Assembly: GCA_025458865.1 (NCBI GenBank)
Contig: JALORP010000015.1
Location: 32,183 to 96,182, forward strand
Direction: 5' to 3'
Source: Steroidobacteraceae bacterium
GTDB lineage: Bacteria; Pseudomonadota; Gammaproteobacteria; Steroidobacterales; Steroidobacteraceae
Length of the DNA: 64,000 bases
The position numbers and the translations under genes were made by a program. The notes below the pieces were generated by a model that saw only the letters and a list, made by a program, of their open reading frames with translations, did not search any database and was not told where the DNA came from. Below are positions 9,129 through 17,895 of the stretch, one piece after another; within the stretch, counting starts at the first letter, position 1, and each line of letters opens with the position of its first letter.

Positions 9129-10052
9129 TCACTCGGTTCCGGAGGAGCGCAACACGGTTCTCACGCCGCCTGCCGCGTTGCGCTCCAGCAGACTGTACAG
9201 GGTGAGTTGCGAGGTGCCAATACTGACGACGGCGACGCTTCGAAACCAGCTGGAACTCTCGGCGACGACCTGCGCAAGCGCCTGGTACTGGTCGGCATCG
9301 AGGGTGGCCTGGAGGTCCGTCAGCAGCGGGAAGCAGCCCTCGGCTCGGTTCCGGGCGAGCGCCTCGGCGTCGCCGAAATCCGTGCCGCCCTCGACCAGCG
9401 CGGCGAGCACGAGCGGCGTCGCCGTGCACACGTTGATCCGCGTGCCCGCGGGCAACGCGGCCACGTGCGGCCGCAGGCGCGCGAAGTCGTCGAGCGTGAA
9501 CCCGGGCAGCGCGAGCATCTCCGAGGTCGAAGTCACCGGGCCGTTGGCGGCACGGTAGCCCGGAACCTGGCTCAGGTAGACGCCGTCCTCCGCGCCGTCC
9601 GGGAACCGCTCGACGGTGTCGGCATCGAGCCAATCGGCGAGGGCACCGGCGAAACGCTGGTCAACGCCCGCAAGCCGCAGCAGGCGCGAGAATCGCTCAA
9701 GGTTCGCCTCGTCCACGGTGCCGTCCGCGCGCAGCAGGTTGTTGAGGTTGAAGCGCCCCTGCATGTCCTCCAGCCCGCCCTCGATCGTGCCGCCGTCGAC
9801 GGGCAGTGGCGGGAGGGGCTGGGCCCAGGGCTCGTCGAGCTCGTCGCGCTGCGAATCCTGGAGGTCCTTGCGCAGGATCTCCGCCGCCCAGGCCTCGGCG
9901 CCCAGCGCGACGTGCCAACCCTGGTTGAGAGCGCCTATGCCCGCCGTGCGCCGAAGGTCGAGCGCGGCCTCGGTCCCGACACGCGCCGCGAGCACGGTCG
10001 CGATGGCGACGAGCACCACCGCGGTGATGAGGGCGACGCCGCGCTGCCTCAT
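9129..10052 (-). CDS. gspK: Type II secretion system minor pseudopilin K
   Basis: GspK, 307 residues, is the large minor pseudopilin that caps the pseudopilus tip together with GspI and GspJ. The N-terminus MRQRGVALITAVVLVAIA shows a prepilin peptidase site (RQRG/V) and hydrophobic helix. As in other GspK proteins, there is no glutamate at mature position 5. The body includes the inserted alpha-helical domain (NLNNLLRADG...DWLDAD). Overlap with gspJ is 4 bases. Confidence 0.92.
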   Translation of the reverse strand: MRQRGVALITAVVLVAIATVLAARVGTEAALDLRRTAGIGALNQGWHVALGAEAWAAEILRKDLQDSQRDELDEPWAQPLPPLPVDGGTIEGGLEDMQGRFNLNNLLRADGTVDEANLERFSRLLRLAGVDQRFAGALADWLDADTVERFPDGAEDGVYLSQVPGYRAANGPVTSTSEMLALPGFTLDDFARLRPHVAALPAGTRINVCTATPLVLAALVEGGTDFGDAEALARNRAEGCFPLLTDLQATLDADQYQALAQVVAESSSWFRSVAVVSIGTSQLTLYSLLERNAAGGVRTVLRSSGTE

Positions 10053-10660
10053 CCGGGCACCTCCACGAGGCGGCGTATCTCGCCGTAGTCAGCGAGCTCG
10101 ATGACGATCTCCACCGCCAGCGGCCGGGCCCGCAGCTCGGCGCCGCCGACGCTGCCCAGCTCCGGCCATTCGAGCTGCCACTGCCGCGCGGAATTCATGT
10201 AACGGATCTCGACGCGCCGGACATTGTCCAGCAGCTCGCGGCGCACGGGCTCGGTGGACAGCACAGGGTCGGTGACCGTCCAGTGCCGCCGCACGAGCAC
10301 CTCGTCCTCGAGCGTGTAGACCACGCGCTGCACGGTGCCGCGCGGCGTTCCGGACGTGTTCGGCCAGCCTGCGCGAGACATCTCGACGAGGCTCGTAGCG
10401 TTGGGGTCGCGGAACAGGGCCGGGCGGTAGCCGTCGCCGATGGTCTCGCGGACCGGGCGCGGCGCAAGCTGGCGGAAATCACCGGTCATCAGCGTCACGG
10501 CGCGCTGCACCTCGCGGACGCGGTCCATGTGCTCGCGCGTGCGTTCCACGGCGATGCGCGTGTCGGCGACGCCCCGGTGCGCGAGCACGCCGAGCACGGC
10601 GAGGATCACGCTGGCGACGAGCACCTCGATGAGCGTGAAGCCGGAAGCCCTGCGCCTCAT
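10049..10660 (-). CDS. gspJ: Type II secretion system minor pseudopilin J
   Basis: GspJ, 203 residues, is a minor pseudopilin of the tip complex. It has a type III (prepilin) signal RRRASG/FTLIEVLVASVILAVLG with Glu at mature position 5 for methylation and assembly. The DFRQLAPRPVR segment is typical of GspJ. It overlaps gspI and gspK by 4 bases on either side, so the operon is translationally coupled. Confidence 0.92.
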   Translation of the reverse strand: MRRRASGFTLIEVLVASVILAVLGVLAHRGVADTRIAVERTREHMDRVREVQRAVTLMTGDFRQLAPRPVRETIGDGYRPALFRDPNATSLVEMSRAGWPNTSGTPRGTVQRVVYTLEDEVLVRRHWTVTDPVLSTEPVRRELLDNVRRVEIRYMNSARQWQLEWPELGSVGGAELRARPLAVEIVIELADYGEIRRLVEVPG

Positions 10661-11178
10661 TCCTCGGGCTCCTCGGTGCCGGGCACGGGGGCAGGTCGCG
10701 GCGGGCGGGGTTCGCGCCGTTCCATCTCGTCATCGTCATCCGTGCCGCCGGCGGGGGCGCCTCCGGTCCACGGCGTGATGGAGGGCGCCGTTCCGAGGCT
10801 CGTCGCTCCGGCGAAGCCCGTGACCTGGGCGAGCGAGGAATCCTCCGCATCGGACTCCCGGCGCACGCGCACGTCGATGCGCCGGATGTTCTCTACGGGC
10901 GTCTGCGCGACCGTTGCCGTCCAGCGCCAGGCCTGCCCGGCGAAGTCCACGCGGCCCTCGGTTTCGTCCACGGAGGGCATCTCGCCGGTGAGGCGCAGCT
11001 CCGTCAGGCGATTGTCGGCGATCCAGGCGGCGAAGGTGCGGTCACGAAGGTAGGAGGCGTTGTTGACGGTGTCGTTGACCACGCGAAACACGGCCATCAG
11101 GCCGAGCGCGACGATCGCCATCGCGACCACGACCTCTATGAGCGTGAAGCCACGCTCGCCGCGATCAGGGCGTCTCAT
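10657..11178 (-). CDS. gspI: Type II secretion system minor pseudopilin I
   Basis: GspI, 173 residues, is the tip-nucleating minor pseudopilin. It shows the prepilin signal RGERG/FTLIEVVVAMAIVALG and the GspI-typical ADNRLTELRL block. The C-terminal ~45 residues are an unusual low-complexity acidic and proline-rich tail (GGTDDDDEMERREPRPPRPAP) beyond the usual ~125-residue fold. It overlaps gspH by 14 bases. Confidence 0.92.
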   Translation of the reverse strand: MRRPDRGERGFTLIEVVVAMAIVALGLMAVFRVVNDTVNNASYLRDRTFAAWIADNRLTELRLTGEMPSVDETEGRVDFAGQAWRWTATVAQTPVENIRRIDVRVRRESDAEDSSLAQVTGFAGATSLGTAPSITPWTGGAPAGGTDDDDEMERREPRPPRPAPVPGTEEPEE

Positions 11179-11707
11179 CGCGCGAGAACTCTATGGTGCC
11201 GTCGACCGCGCCCGCCAGCGTCACGCGCGCGCCGCTCGCGCTGCGCAGCAGCGAAAGCCTGTAGGGAACCACCTCGCCGCTGGCCGCGACCAGCACCTGC
11301 GGCAGCGGCTGCTCGGTCGTCTCCACCGGCTTGAGCAGCACGCGGCGGCCCTCGATCTCGAGTTCCAGCGCAAGCCCGGGCGGAAGGTCGTGGGTCGCGA
11401 ACCAGCGGTCGCCGCCGGCGGGAAACCAGCCCTGGCGCCGCCCGTCGAAGACCATGACCTCGTAGCGGGACGGCTCGACGCGAAGGCCGTAATCCCGGCC
11501 CTCGAGTTCAGCCTGCTCCAGGGTGACGGCGACGACGTCCGCGATGCGCCGGGCCTCGTCCTCGATCTCGCGGTCTCCGCCGAGCGCGCCCACCGCGACG
11601 GTGACGGCCATCACGAGGATCCCGATGATCACGACGACCACCAGGATCTCGATCAGCGTCATGCCCCGCGAGCGCAGGGCCGGCGGCGAGGCGGGGAGGG
11701 CGCGCAC
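11165..11707 (-). CDS. gspH: Type II secretion system minor pseudopilin H
   Basis: GspH, 180 residues, is a minor pseudopilin with prepilin signal LRSRG/MTLIEILVVVVIIGILV. The region EARRIADVVAVTLEQAELEGRDYGLRV, then YEVMVFDGRRQGWFP, matches the GspH/FimT-type pseudopilin domain. It lies 15 bases downstream of gspG in the same operon. Confidence 0.9.
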   Translation of the reverse strand: MRALPASPPALRSRGMTLIEILVVVVIIGILVMAVTVAVGALGGDREIEDEARRIADVVAVTLEQAELEGRDYGLRVEPSRYEVMVFDGRRQGWFPAGGDRWFATHDLPPGLALELEIEGRRVLLKPVETTEQPLPQVLVAASGEVVPYRLSLLRSASGARVTLAGAVDGTIEFSRDETP

Positions 11708-11722
11708 GAAGGGGCGCCGGGG

Positions 11723-12160
11723 TCAGTCCACGTTCCAGTTGCCGACGTCGGACGCTACGCCCTCGCCGCCGGGCTGGCCGTCGGCACCGAGGGACCAGAG
11801 GTCGTACTCGCCGCCGCGCGTGCCGGGGAACTGGTACTGGTAGTCGTTGCCCCAGGGGTCCTTGGAGAGCTTCTGCACGTAGCCCCCGGCCTTCCAGTTG
11901 CGCACGTTGGGGTCGGCCGGCTTCTCGACCAGCGCGCGCAGGCCCTGGTCGGTGGACGGATAGGTGTAGTTGTCCATGCGGTAGAGGTCGAGCGCCGTGC
12001 CGAGGGTGCGGATGTCCGACTGCGCCTTGGTCACGCGCGCCTCGTCGACGCGGCCGAGGATCTGCGGACCGATCAGCGCTCCGAGGATCGCGATGATCAC
12101 CATGACCACCATGATCTCGATCAGCGTGAAGCCACGCATCGGGATGGAACTGGAGCGCAT
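11723..12160 (-). CDS. gspG: Type II secretion system major pseudopilin
   Basis: GspG, 145 residues, is the major pseudopilin that polymerises into the periplasmic pseudopilus. The prepilin signal is PMRG/FTLIEIMVVMVIIAILGALI. The mature protein shows the highly conserved QSDIRTLGTALDLYRMDNYTYPSTDQGL, the KDPWGNDYQYQFPG loop and a C-terminal calcium-binding-type DLWSLGADGQPGGEG region. It is the first gene of this operon, and fabD diverges upstream. gspC, gspD, gspE and gspF are not beside it. Confidence 0.95.
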   Translation of the reverse strand: MRSSSIPMRGFTLIEIMVVMVIIAILGALIGPQILGRVDEARVTKAQSDIRTLGTALDLYRMDNYTYPSTDQGLRALVEKPADPNVRNWKAGGYVQKLSKDPWGNDYQYQFPGTRGGEYDLWSLGADGQPGGEGVASDVGNWNVD

Positions 12161-12281
12161 CGACGACTCCCTGGCGCAGGGCCGCAGCGATTGGGGAAAC
12201 GGCAGTCATGATAACAGACGCGACCGAGAGCCCGAGGTTCCCCCGTCGCCGTTTTGCGCCGCCGCCGCCAGCGTCGCGCCC

Positions 12282-12287
12282 TATAAT
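12282..12287 (+). promoter_or_regulatory. Probable -10 box of the fabD promoter
   Basis: A perfect TATAAT hexamer lies 36 bases before the fabD start in the gspG/fabD divergent intergenic region. A good -35 box at 17 bp is not visible (the nearest TTGCGC would give a 22-bp spacer), so only the -10 is marked. Confidence 0.45.
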
Positions 12288-12322
12288 CGCGCGCGTTCCC
12301 GAAGCGACCGGGGGAGATTGCG

Positions 12323-13270
12323 TTGAAGCTTGCAATGATTTTTCCGGGCCAGGGCTCACAGTCCGTCGGCATGCTGGCGGACCTCGCGGCGGCGCGGCCC
12401 GAGGTGCGCGCCACCTTCGACGAGGCCTCGGCAGTGCTCGGCTACGACCTGTGGCGACTGTGTTCGGAAGGTCCCGAGGCGGACCTCAACGCGACCGAGC
12501 GGACGCAGCCGGCCCTGCTCGCGGCGGGCGTGGCTGCATGGCGCTGCTGGCGCGCCAGCGGCGGCCCGGTGCCGGCGGCGATGGCCGGTCACAGCCTCGG
12601 CGAGATCACCGCCCTCGTGTGCGCGGGCTCGCTGGGCTTCGCGGACGCGATCGACGTGGTCCGCTTCCGCGGCCGGGAGATGCAGGACGCCGTGCCGGCG
12701 GGCGAGGGCGCCATGGCGGCGATCCTCGGCCTCGACGACGAGGCGGTGGCCGCGGCCTGCGCCGAGGCGGCGGACGGCGGCGTGGTCGTGCCGGTCAACT
12801 TCAACTCGCCGGGCCAGGTGGTGATCGCCGGACAGGCCGGCGCGGTGGAGCGGGCGGTCGCGGCCTGCCGCGCGCGGGGCGCCAAGCGGGCGGTGCCGCT
12901 GCCCGTGTCCGTGCCGTCCCACAGCCCGCTGATGCGACCGGCCGCGGAGCGGCTCCGCGAGCGCCTCGGACCGATCGAAGTCGCCTCGCCCATGATCCGC
13001 GTGCACGCCTTCGACGACAGCTTCCACGAGACGCCGGACGGCATCCGCGACGCGCTGTACCGGCAGCTCTTCAACCCGGTACGCTGGGCCGCGGTCGTCC
13101 GGCGGATGATCGCGGACGGGGTGACGCACGTGGTCGAGGCCGGTCCCGGCAAGGTCCTCGCGGGTCTCGTGCGGCGTGCCGAGGGTGGCCGCGGGCTCAA
13201 CGTCCAGACGATCGAATCCGCGGCCTCGCTCGAGGCCGCGCTCGCGGCGTGCCACGAGGAGGCGACATGA
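12323..13270 (+). CDS. fabD: Malonyl-CoA:ACP transacylase FabD (TTG start)
   Basis: FabD, 315 residues, transfers malonyl from CoA to acyl carrier protein to start each cycle of type II fatty acid synthesis. Visible motifs: IFPGQGSQ at the N-terminus, nucleophile GHSLGE, the malonate-binding arginine in RFRGREMQ and catalytic histidine in PSHSPLM. The start is TTG at 12323, preceded seven bases upstream by GGGGAG. The next in-frame ATG is four codons later and would shorten the first strand. It heads the fab/pab/mltG/tmk run and overlaps fabG by 4 bases. Confidence 0.96.
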   Translation: MKLAMIFPGQGSQSVGMLADLAAARPEVRATFDEASAVLGYDLWRLCSEGPEADLNATERTQPALLAAGVAAWRCWRASGGPVPAAMAGHSLGEITALVCAGSLGFADAIDVVRFRGREMQDAVPAGEGAMAAILGLDDEAVAAACAEAADGGVVVPVNFNSPGQVVIAGQAGAVERAVAACRARGAKRAVPLPVSVPSHSPLMRPAAERLRERLGPIEVASPMIRVHAFDDSFHETPDGIRDALYRQLFNPVRWAAVVRRMIADGVTHVVEAGPGKVLAGLVRRAEGGRGLNVQTIESAASLEAALAACHEEAT

Positions 13271-13977
13271 ACGTACGCGGTGAACTGCATGGCGAAGTGG
13301 CGCTGGTGACCGGCGCCTCGCGAGGCATCGGGCGGGCGATCGCGATGGATCTGGCCCGCATGGGCGCGTCGGTGGTGGGCACGGCGACATCGGCCGACGG
13401 CGTCGCCGCGCTCGAAGCGTCGCTGCGGGAGGCGGGGCTCGCGGGGCGGGGGCTCGTGCTCGACGTGGGAGACGCCGCTTCCTGCGACGCGGCGCTGGCC
13501 GACGTCGAGGCCCGCGAGGGGCCCGTCACCATCCTCGTCAACAACGCCGGCATCACGCGGGACACGCTGCTGCTGCGCATGAAGGACGAGGACTGGGATG
13601 CCGTCCTGCGCACCAACCTGTCTTCGGTGTTCCGCCTGTCCCGGGGCGTGCTGAGGGGCATGATGAAGGCCCGCCGTGGCCGCATCGTCAACATCGCGTC
13701 GGTCGTCGGCCTCGTCGGGAATCCAGGCCAGGCGAATTACTGCGCCGCCAAGGCGGGCATCGTCGGCTTCACGCGGTCGCTGGCCCGGGAGGTCGCCTCC
13801 CGCAGCATCACGGTGAACGTCGTCGCGCCGGGCTTCATCGACACGGACATGACCAAGGGCCTGCCCGAGGAGCGCCCCGAGGACGTGGCGGCGGCCGTGG
13901 CGTTCCTGGCGTCGCCCCGCGCGGCCTGGATCACTGGCGAGACCCTGAACGTCAACGGCGGGATGCACATGCCCTGA
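13267..13977 (+). CDS. fabG: 3-oxoacyl-ACP reductase FabG with a 15-residue internal deletion
   Basis: FabG, 236 residues, is a short-chain dehydrogenase that reduces beta-ketoacyl-ACP with NADPH. The cofactor motif TGASRGIG, NNAG, and catalytic Ser145, Tyr158 and Lys162 are all present, as is the C-terminal ITGETLNVNGGMHM. Compared with E. coli FabG, the segment between TDMT and AVAFLAS has 13 residues instead of 28. This removes most of the helix and the IPLGRLG-type stretch of the substrate lid (junction near residues 200-204). The reading frame is intact. The ORF track start at 12208 is a false extension; the ATG at 13267 overlaps fabD by 4 bases. Confidence 0.93.
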   Translation: MNVRGELHGEVALVTGASRGIGRAIAMDLARMGASVVGTATSADGVAALEASLREAGLAGRGLVLDVGDAASCDAALADVEAREGPVTILVNNAGITRDTLLLRMKDEDWDAVLRTNLSSVFRLSRGVLRGMMKARRGRIVNIASVVGLVGNPGQANYCAAKAGIVGFTRSLAREVASRSITVNVVAPGFIDTDMTKGLPEERPEDVAAAVAFLASPRAAWITGETLNVNGGMHMP

Positions 13978-13990
13978 GTCCGCCTTCGTG

Positions 13991-14070
13991 CTACAATTGC
14001 TTGAATTTATTTAATTTATAGTCCGAATCGCATGGCCGTGGTGGCGACCGCCCGCGGCATTGCCTAGAAT
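13991..14070 (+). promoter_or_regulatory. AT-rich leader of acpP, probable promoter region
   Basis: The 155-base fabG-acpP gap contains a stretch much richer in A and T than its surroundings (13991-14022, ending in TATAGT). A second -10-like TAGAAT lies at 14065-14070. acpP is usually expressed far above its neighbours, so an internal promoter here is expected. No pair of boxes with ideal spacing can be assigned by eye. Confidence 0.4.
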
Positions 14071-14132
14071 GCTCCGCCCGTGCCTGGCCCCGAGCCGGGA
14101 CGGAAGTTCCCAGTCACAGGACAATAAACACG

Positions 14133-14375
14133 ATGAGCACAGTCGAAGAACGAGTGAAGAAGATCGTCGCCGAGCAGCTCGGCGTCAAGGAGGAGGAAGT
14201 GACCAATGACGCCTCCTTCGTGGACGATCTGGGGGCCGATTCGCTCGATACGGTTGAGCTGGTGATGGCGCTCGAGGAAGAGTTCGAGACCGAGATCCCG
14301 GACGAGGACGCCGAGAAGATCACCACGGTCCAGCAGGCCGTCGACTACATCGTCGAGCACCAGGCCAAGACCTGA
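14133..14375 (+). CDS. acpP: Acyl carrier protein
   Basis: AcpP, 80 residues and strongly acidic, carries growing acyl chains on a phosphopantetheine arm. The attachment serine lies in [10 protein letters not shown], and the helix II recognition surface [19 protein letters not shown] is canonical. Its position between fabG and fabF is the usual gammaproteobacterial arrangement. Confidence 0.98.
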   Translation: MSTVEERVKKIVAEQLGVKEEEVTNDASFVDDLGADSLDTVELVMALEEEFETEIPDEDAEKITTVQQAVDYIVEHQAKT

Positions 14376-14386
14376 CCGACATGCCG

Positions 14387-14415
14387 CAGGCCCGGGCCGC
14401 GGCGCCCGGGACCTG
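14387..14415 (+). terminator. GC-rich hairpin between acpP and fabF
   Basis: The arms CAGGCCCGGGC and GCCCGGGACCTG can pair almost completely around a CGCGG loop, 12 bases after the acpP stop. No T-run follows. It is therefore better read as an attenuator or 3'-end stabiliser that sets acpP above fabF than as a full intrinsic terminator. Confidence 0.45.
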
Positions 14416-14466
14416 TTGGCATTCCGTGGATCCCCCGCCGCCCATCACTGCCGAGGGATACCCGCC

Positions 14467-15711
14467 TTGAGCAAGCGCCGAATCGTCGTCACTGGGCTCG
14501 GGCTCCTGTCTCCGCTGGGCTGCGGCGTCGCCTCCTCCTGGGAGGGGATCCTGGCGGGCCGCAGCGGCATCGGGCCGATCAGCCGCTTCGACACGTCGAA
14601 CTTCCCCGCGAAGATCTACGGGGCGCTGAAGGGCTTCAATCCCGAGGACTACCTTCCAGCCAAGGAAGCCCGGCGCGTCGACCCGTTCATGCAGTACGGC
14701 GTCGCCGCGGGCGTGCAGGCGATCCGCGACTCGGGCCTCGAGATCAACGACGACAACCGCGAGCGGGTGGGTGTCGTCTTCGGCGCCGGCATCGGCGGCA
14801 TGCAGACCATCGAGGAGAACACCGCCAGGTACCTCGAGGCCCGCACGCCGCGCAAGATCTCGCCGCTGTTCATTCCCTCGAGCATCATCAACATGATCTC
14901 GGGGCACCTCTCGATCTTGCACGGCATCCACGGCCCGAACCTCGCCGTGGTGACCGCCTGCACCACCTCGACGCACGCCATCGGGCTCGCGATGCGCACG
15001 ATCCAGTACGGCGACGCGGACGTCATGGTTGCCGGCGGCGCCGAGATGGCCGAAACGCCGCTGTCCGTCGGCGCCTTCTGCCAGGCCAAGGCGCTGTCCA
15101 CGCGCAACGACGATCCCGCGGGCGCCAGCCGTCCCTGGGACCGCGACCGCGACGGCTTCGTGATGGCCGAGGGTGCCGGCGGCATGGTGCTCGAGGAGTA
15201 CGAGCACGCACGGGCGCGCGGAGCCAACATCTATGCCGAACTGGTCGGCTTCGGCATGAGCGGTGACGCCTACCACATCACGGCGCCGCCCGCCGACGGC
15301 GACGGCGCGCGCCGCGCGATGATCAATGCGCTCCGGGACGCGGGCTGCAACCCCGGGGACCTGCAGTACATCAACGCGCACGCGACCTCGACCGAACTCG
15401 GGGACGTCGCGGAGACCGCGGCGATCAAGCGGGCGTTCGGGGATCACGCGGCGCGCCTCGCGGTCAGCTCGACCAAATCCATGACCGGTCACCTGCTGGG
15501 CGCGGCGGGCGCCGCCGAGGCGATCTTCACCGTGCTCGCGATCCGCGACCAGGTCGCGCCGCCGACGATCAACCTCGACAACCCGGGCGAGGGCTGCGAC
15601 CTCGACTTCGTGCCGCACACCGCGCGCGAGATGCGCATCGAGGTGGCGGCCTCGAACTCGTTCGGCTTCGGCGGCACCAACGGCACGCTGGTCTTCCGCG
15701 CGCTGCGCTGA
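14467..15711 (+). CDS. fabF: Beta-ketoacyl-ACP synthase II FabF (TTG start)
   Basis: FabF, 414 residues, condenses malonyl-ACP with acyl-ACP. The thiolase-fold Cys-His-His triad is visible: cysteine in [12 protein letters not shown], histidine in [11 protein letters not shown], and lysine plus histidine in [14 protein letters not shown]. The glycine-rich GFGGTNG end is intact. The ORF track begins at 14416, but TTG at 14467 with GAGGGA eight bases upstream gives the normal N-terminus [17 protein letters not shown]. Confidence 0.95.
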   Translation: MSKRRIVVTGLGLLSPLGCGVASSWEGILAGRSGIGPISRFDTSNFPAKIYGALKGFNPEDYLPAKEARRVDPFMQYGVAAGVQAIRDSGLEINDDNRERVGVVFGAGIGGMQTIEENTARYLEARTPRKISPLFIPSSIINMISGHLSILHGIHGPNLAVVTACTTSTHAIGLAMRTIQYGDADVMVAGGAEMAETPLSVGAFCQAKALSTRNDDPAGASRPWDRDRDGFVMAEGAGGMVLEEYEHARARGANIYAELVGFGMSGDAYHITAPPADGDGARRAMINALRDAGCNPGDLQYINAHATSTELGDVAETAAIKRAFGDHAARLAVSSTKSMTGHLLGAAGAAEAIFTVLAIRDQVAPPTINLDNPGEGCDLDFVPHTAREMRIEVAASNSFGFGGTNGTLVFRALR

Positions 15712-15748
15712 CCGGTCCTGGGGCCGGTCGACGCCCCGGACGCCGGGC

Positions 15749-17101
15749 ATGGATTCCGCACCCCCCCCTGATCCTTCCAGCGGCGCAGCCCCGGCCGAAG
15801 CGCTGCTGGCCCTGCACCGCGCCCACCCGCGCGCCTATCCGGTCCTGCTCGAGACGGCCGCGCAGCTCGCCGGGCAGCCGAGCCACTCGCTGCTGCTCGC
15901 CGCGCCGGGCGATCGCCTCGTCCTCTACGGCGATGGGAGGCTCGAAGGCCCGGGCCGGGGCAGCAGCTTCCTCGGGCGGCTCGACGAGTGGTGGCGCGCG
16001 GCGGGTGCGCCGTCGCCCGGCGAGCTTCCCTTCGCGGGCGGATGGTTCCTGCTGCTCGGCTATGAGCTCGCCGGCGAAATCGAGCCCGTGCTGCGCCTGC
16101 CGCGTGACGCGGGTGCCGTGGTCGCCGTCGCGTGGCGGATGCACGCCTCGATCTGGCACGAGCACGCCTCGGGCCGAACGGGTTTCGTCGCGGAACCCGG
16201 CCACGAGTCGCTGCCGGCACGCATGCGCGCCGACCTCGCCGCGGTCCGGGTCGCACCGCCGCTGCCCGAGCCGCTCGCGCTGGACGTGGCGGAGGACGAC
16301 CCGGCGCACTACCTTGCCGCGGTCGAGCGGGCGCTGGGCCACATCGCCGCGGGCGATTTGTACCAGGCGAACCTGTCGCGGCGCTGGACAGCCCGCCTCC
16401 GGCCGGACGCCACGCCGGCGGATGTCTATGCCCGGCTGCGCCGCTCGAACCCGGCGCCGTTTGCGGGCCTCGCGGACCTCGGCGGCTTCGCGGTCGCCTC
16501 GAGCTCGCCGGAGCGGCTCGTGCGGGTCCGGGGCGGCCTGATCGAGACGCGGCCGATAGCGGGCACGCGCGCGCGCGGGCAGGCTGCCGACGAGCAGGCG
16601 ATCCGGGAGCTGATGGCGCACCCCAAGGAGCGAGCCGAGCACGTGATGCTGATCGACCTGGAGAGGAACGACCTCGGCCGACTCTGCAGGCCCGGCTCCG
16701 TGCACGTGGACGAGTACATGACGGTCGAGAGCTACGCCCACGTCCACCACATCGTGTCGAACGTGCGCGGCGAGCTCGCGGAGGAAGCGACCCCGGCGGC
16801 GGTGATCCGTGCCCTGTTCCCGGGCGGCACCATTACCGGCTGCCCGAAGGTGCGCTGCATGCAGCTGATCGCGGAACTGGAAGGCCGCCCCCGGGGCCTG
16901 TATACGGGCGCGATGGGTTACCTGGCCGGGGACGGCAGCATGGACCTCAACATCCTCATCCGGAGCATTGCGATCGAGGACGGCCGCGCCGACCTGCGCG
17001 CCGGCGCCGGCATCGTCGCCGACTCGAATCCGCTGCGCGAACTCGAGGAGACCCGCGCCAAGGCGCGGGGCGTCCTGCGGGCCCTGGCTGAGCGCGGCTG
17101 A
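15749..17101 (+). CDS. pabB: Aminodeoxychorismate synthase component I
   Basis: This 450-residue chorismate-binding enzyme aminates chorismate on the way to p-aminobenzoate and folate. Conserved blocks: AAGDLYQANLSRRW, ETRPIAGTRARG, HPKERAEHVMLIDLERNDLGR, and PGGTITGCPKVRCMQLIAELE. The PIAGT motif carries alanine where many PabB enzymes have the lysine of PIKGT, a feature shared with TrpE. Direct coupling to pabC (stop and start overlap by one base) argues for PabB over anthranilate synthase. Confidence 0.88.
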   Translation: MDSAPPPDPSSGAAPAEALLALHRAHPRAYPVLLETAAQLAGQPSHSLLLAAPGDRLVLYGDGRLEGPGRGSSFLGRLDEWWRAAGAPSPGELPFAGGWFLLLGYELAGEIEPVLRLPRDAGAVVAVAWRMHASIWHEHASGRTGFVAEPGHESLPARMRADLAAVRVAPPLPEPLALDVAEDDPAHYLAAVERALGHIAAGDLYQANLSRRWTARLRPDATPADVYARLRRSNPAPFAGLADLGGFAVASSSPERLVRVRGGLIETRPIAGTRARGQAADEQAIRELMAHPKERAEHVMLIDLERNDLGRLCRPGSVHVDEYMTVESYAHVHHIVSNVRGELAEEATPAAVIRALFPGGTITGCPKVRCMQLIAELEGRPRGLYTGAMGYLAGDGSMDLNILIRSIAIEDGRADLRAGAGIVADSNPLRELEETRAKARGVLRALAERG

Positions 17102-17895
17102 TGCGCGTGCTGGTGGATGGCGCCGCCGACGTGGGGCTCGATCCCCTCGACCGGGGATTGCAGTACGGCGACGGGTTGTTCGAGACCGTGGCCTGGCGGC
17201 GCGGCGCGCCGCGCCTCGCGGAGTACCACCTCGAGCGGATGGCGACCGGCTGCGACCGGCTCGGCATCCCGCGCCCGCCGGAACGGGCGCTGCTGGCGGA
17301 GATGGCCGAGGTGGCCGGCGCTGGGGATGCGACCGTCAAGGTCGTCGTCACCCGGGGCAGCGGACCTCGCGGCTACCGGCCGCCCCGCGCGCCGAGTCCG
17401 CGCCGCATCGTCGCGGGCTTCGAGGCGACCGCCGCGCCAGCCGGCCCGTGGCAGGCGCGGCTGTGCGCGACCCGCCTCGGGCGCAATCCCTCCCTGGCCG
17501 GCCTGAAGCACCTCAACCGGCTCGAGCAGGTGCTCGCGCGGGCCGAGTGGGACGACCCGGGAATCCACGAGGGGCTCATGCTGGACGACGTCGGCCGCGT
17601 GGTGTGCGGCACGCAGTCCAACCTCTTCGTGGCCGCAGGCGGGAGGCTGGTCACGCCGCGCCTGGACGAATGCGGCGTCGCGGGCGTCATGCGTCGCGCG
17701 GTCCTCGCATGGGCCCGCGCCTGCGGCCTCGACGCGGCCGAGGCCCACGTCACCGTCGACGACCTTCGCGCGGCCGACGAGGTTTTCGTCACCAGCGCCC
17801 TGATCGTTGCGCGACGGCTGTCGTCCATCGACGGATCGCCGCTGGCCGGCGGCGTCCTGCACGAGGAGTTCATCGCATGGCTAGAGGCGCATTGA
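17101..17895 (+). CDS. pabC: Aminodeoxychorismate lyase
   Basis: PabC, 264 residues, is a fold-type IV PLP enzyme that releases pyruvate from aminodeoxychorismate to give p-aminobenzoate. The N-terminal DRGLQYGDGLFETVAW and the PLP lysine in GLKHLNRLEQVLAR are diagnostic, followed by GTQSNLF and CGVAGVMRRAVL. It overlaps mltG by 19 bases. The pabB-pabC-mltG-tmk order is common in gammaproteobacteria. Confidence 0.94.
   Translation: MRVLVDGAADVGLDPLDRGLQYGDGLFETVAWRRGAPRLAEYHLERMATGCDRLGIPRPPERALLAEMAEVAGAGDATVKVVVTRGSGPRGYRPPRAPSPRRIVAGFEATAAPAGPWQARLCATRLGRNPSLAGLKHLNRLEQVLARAEWDDPGIHEGLMLDDVGRVVCGTQSNLFVAAGGRLVTPRLDECGVAGVMRRAVLAWARACGLDAAEAHVTVDDLRAADEVFVTSALIVARRLSSIDGSPLAGGVLHEEFIAWLEAH

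Noticed and set aside
13267-13977. Frameshift as the cause of the short FabG
   Set aside because: The frame is continuous and both flanks are in register; the change is an exact 15-codon loss.
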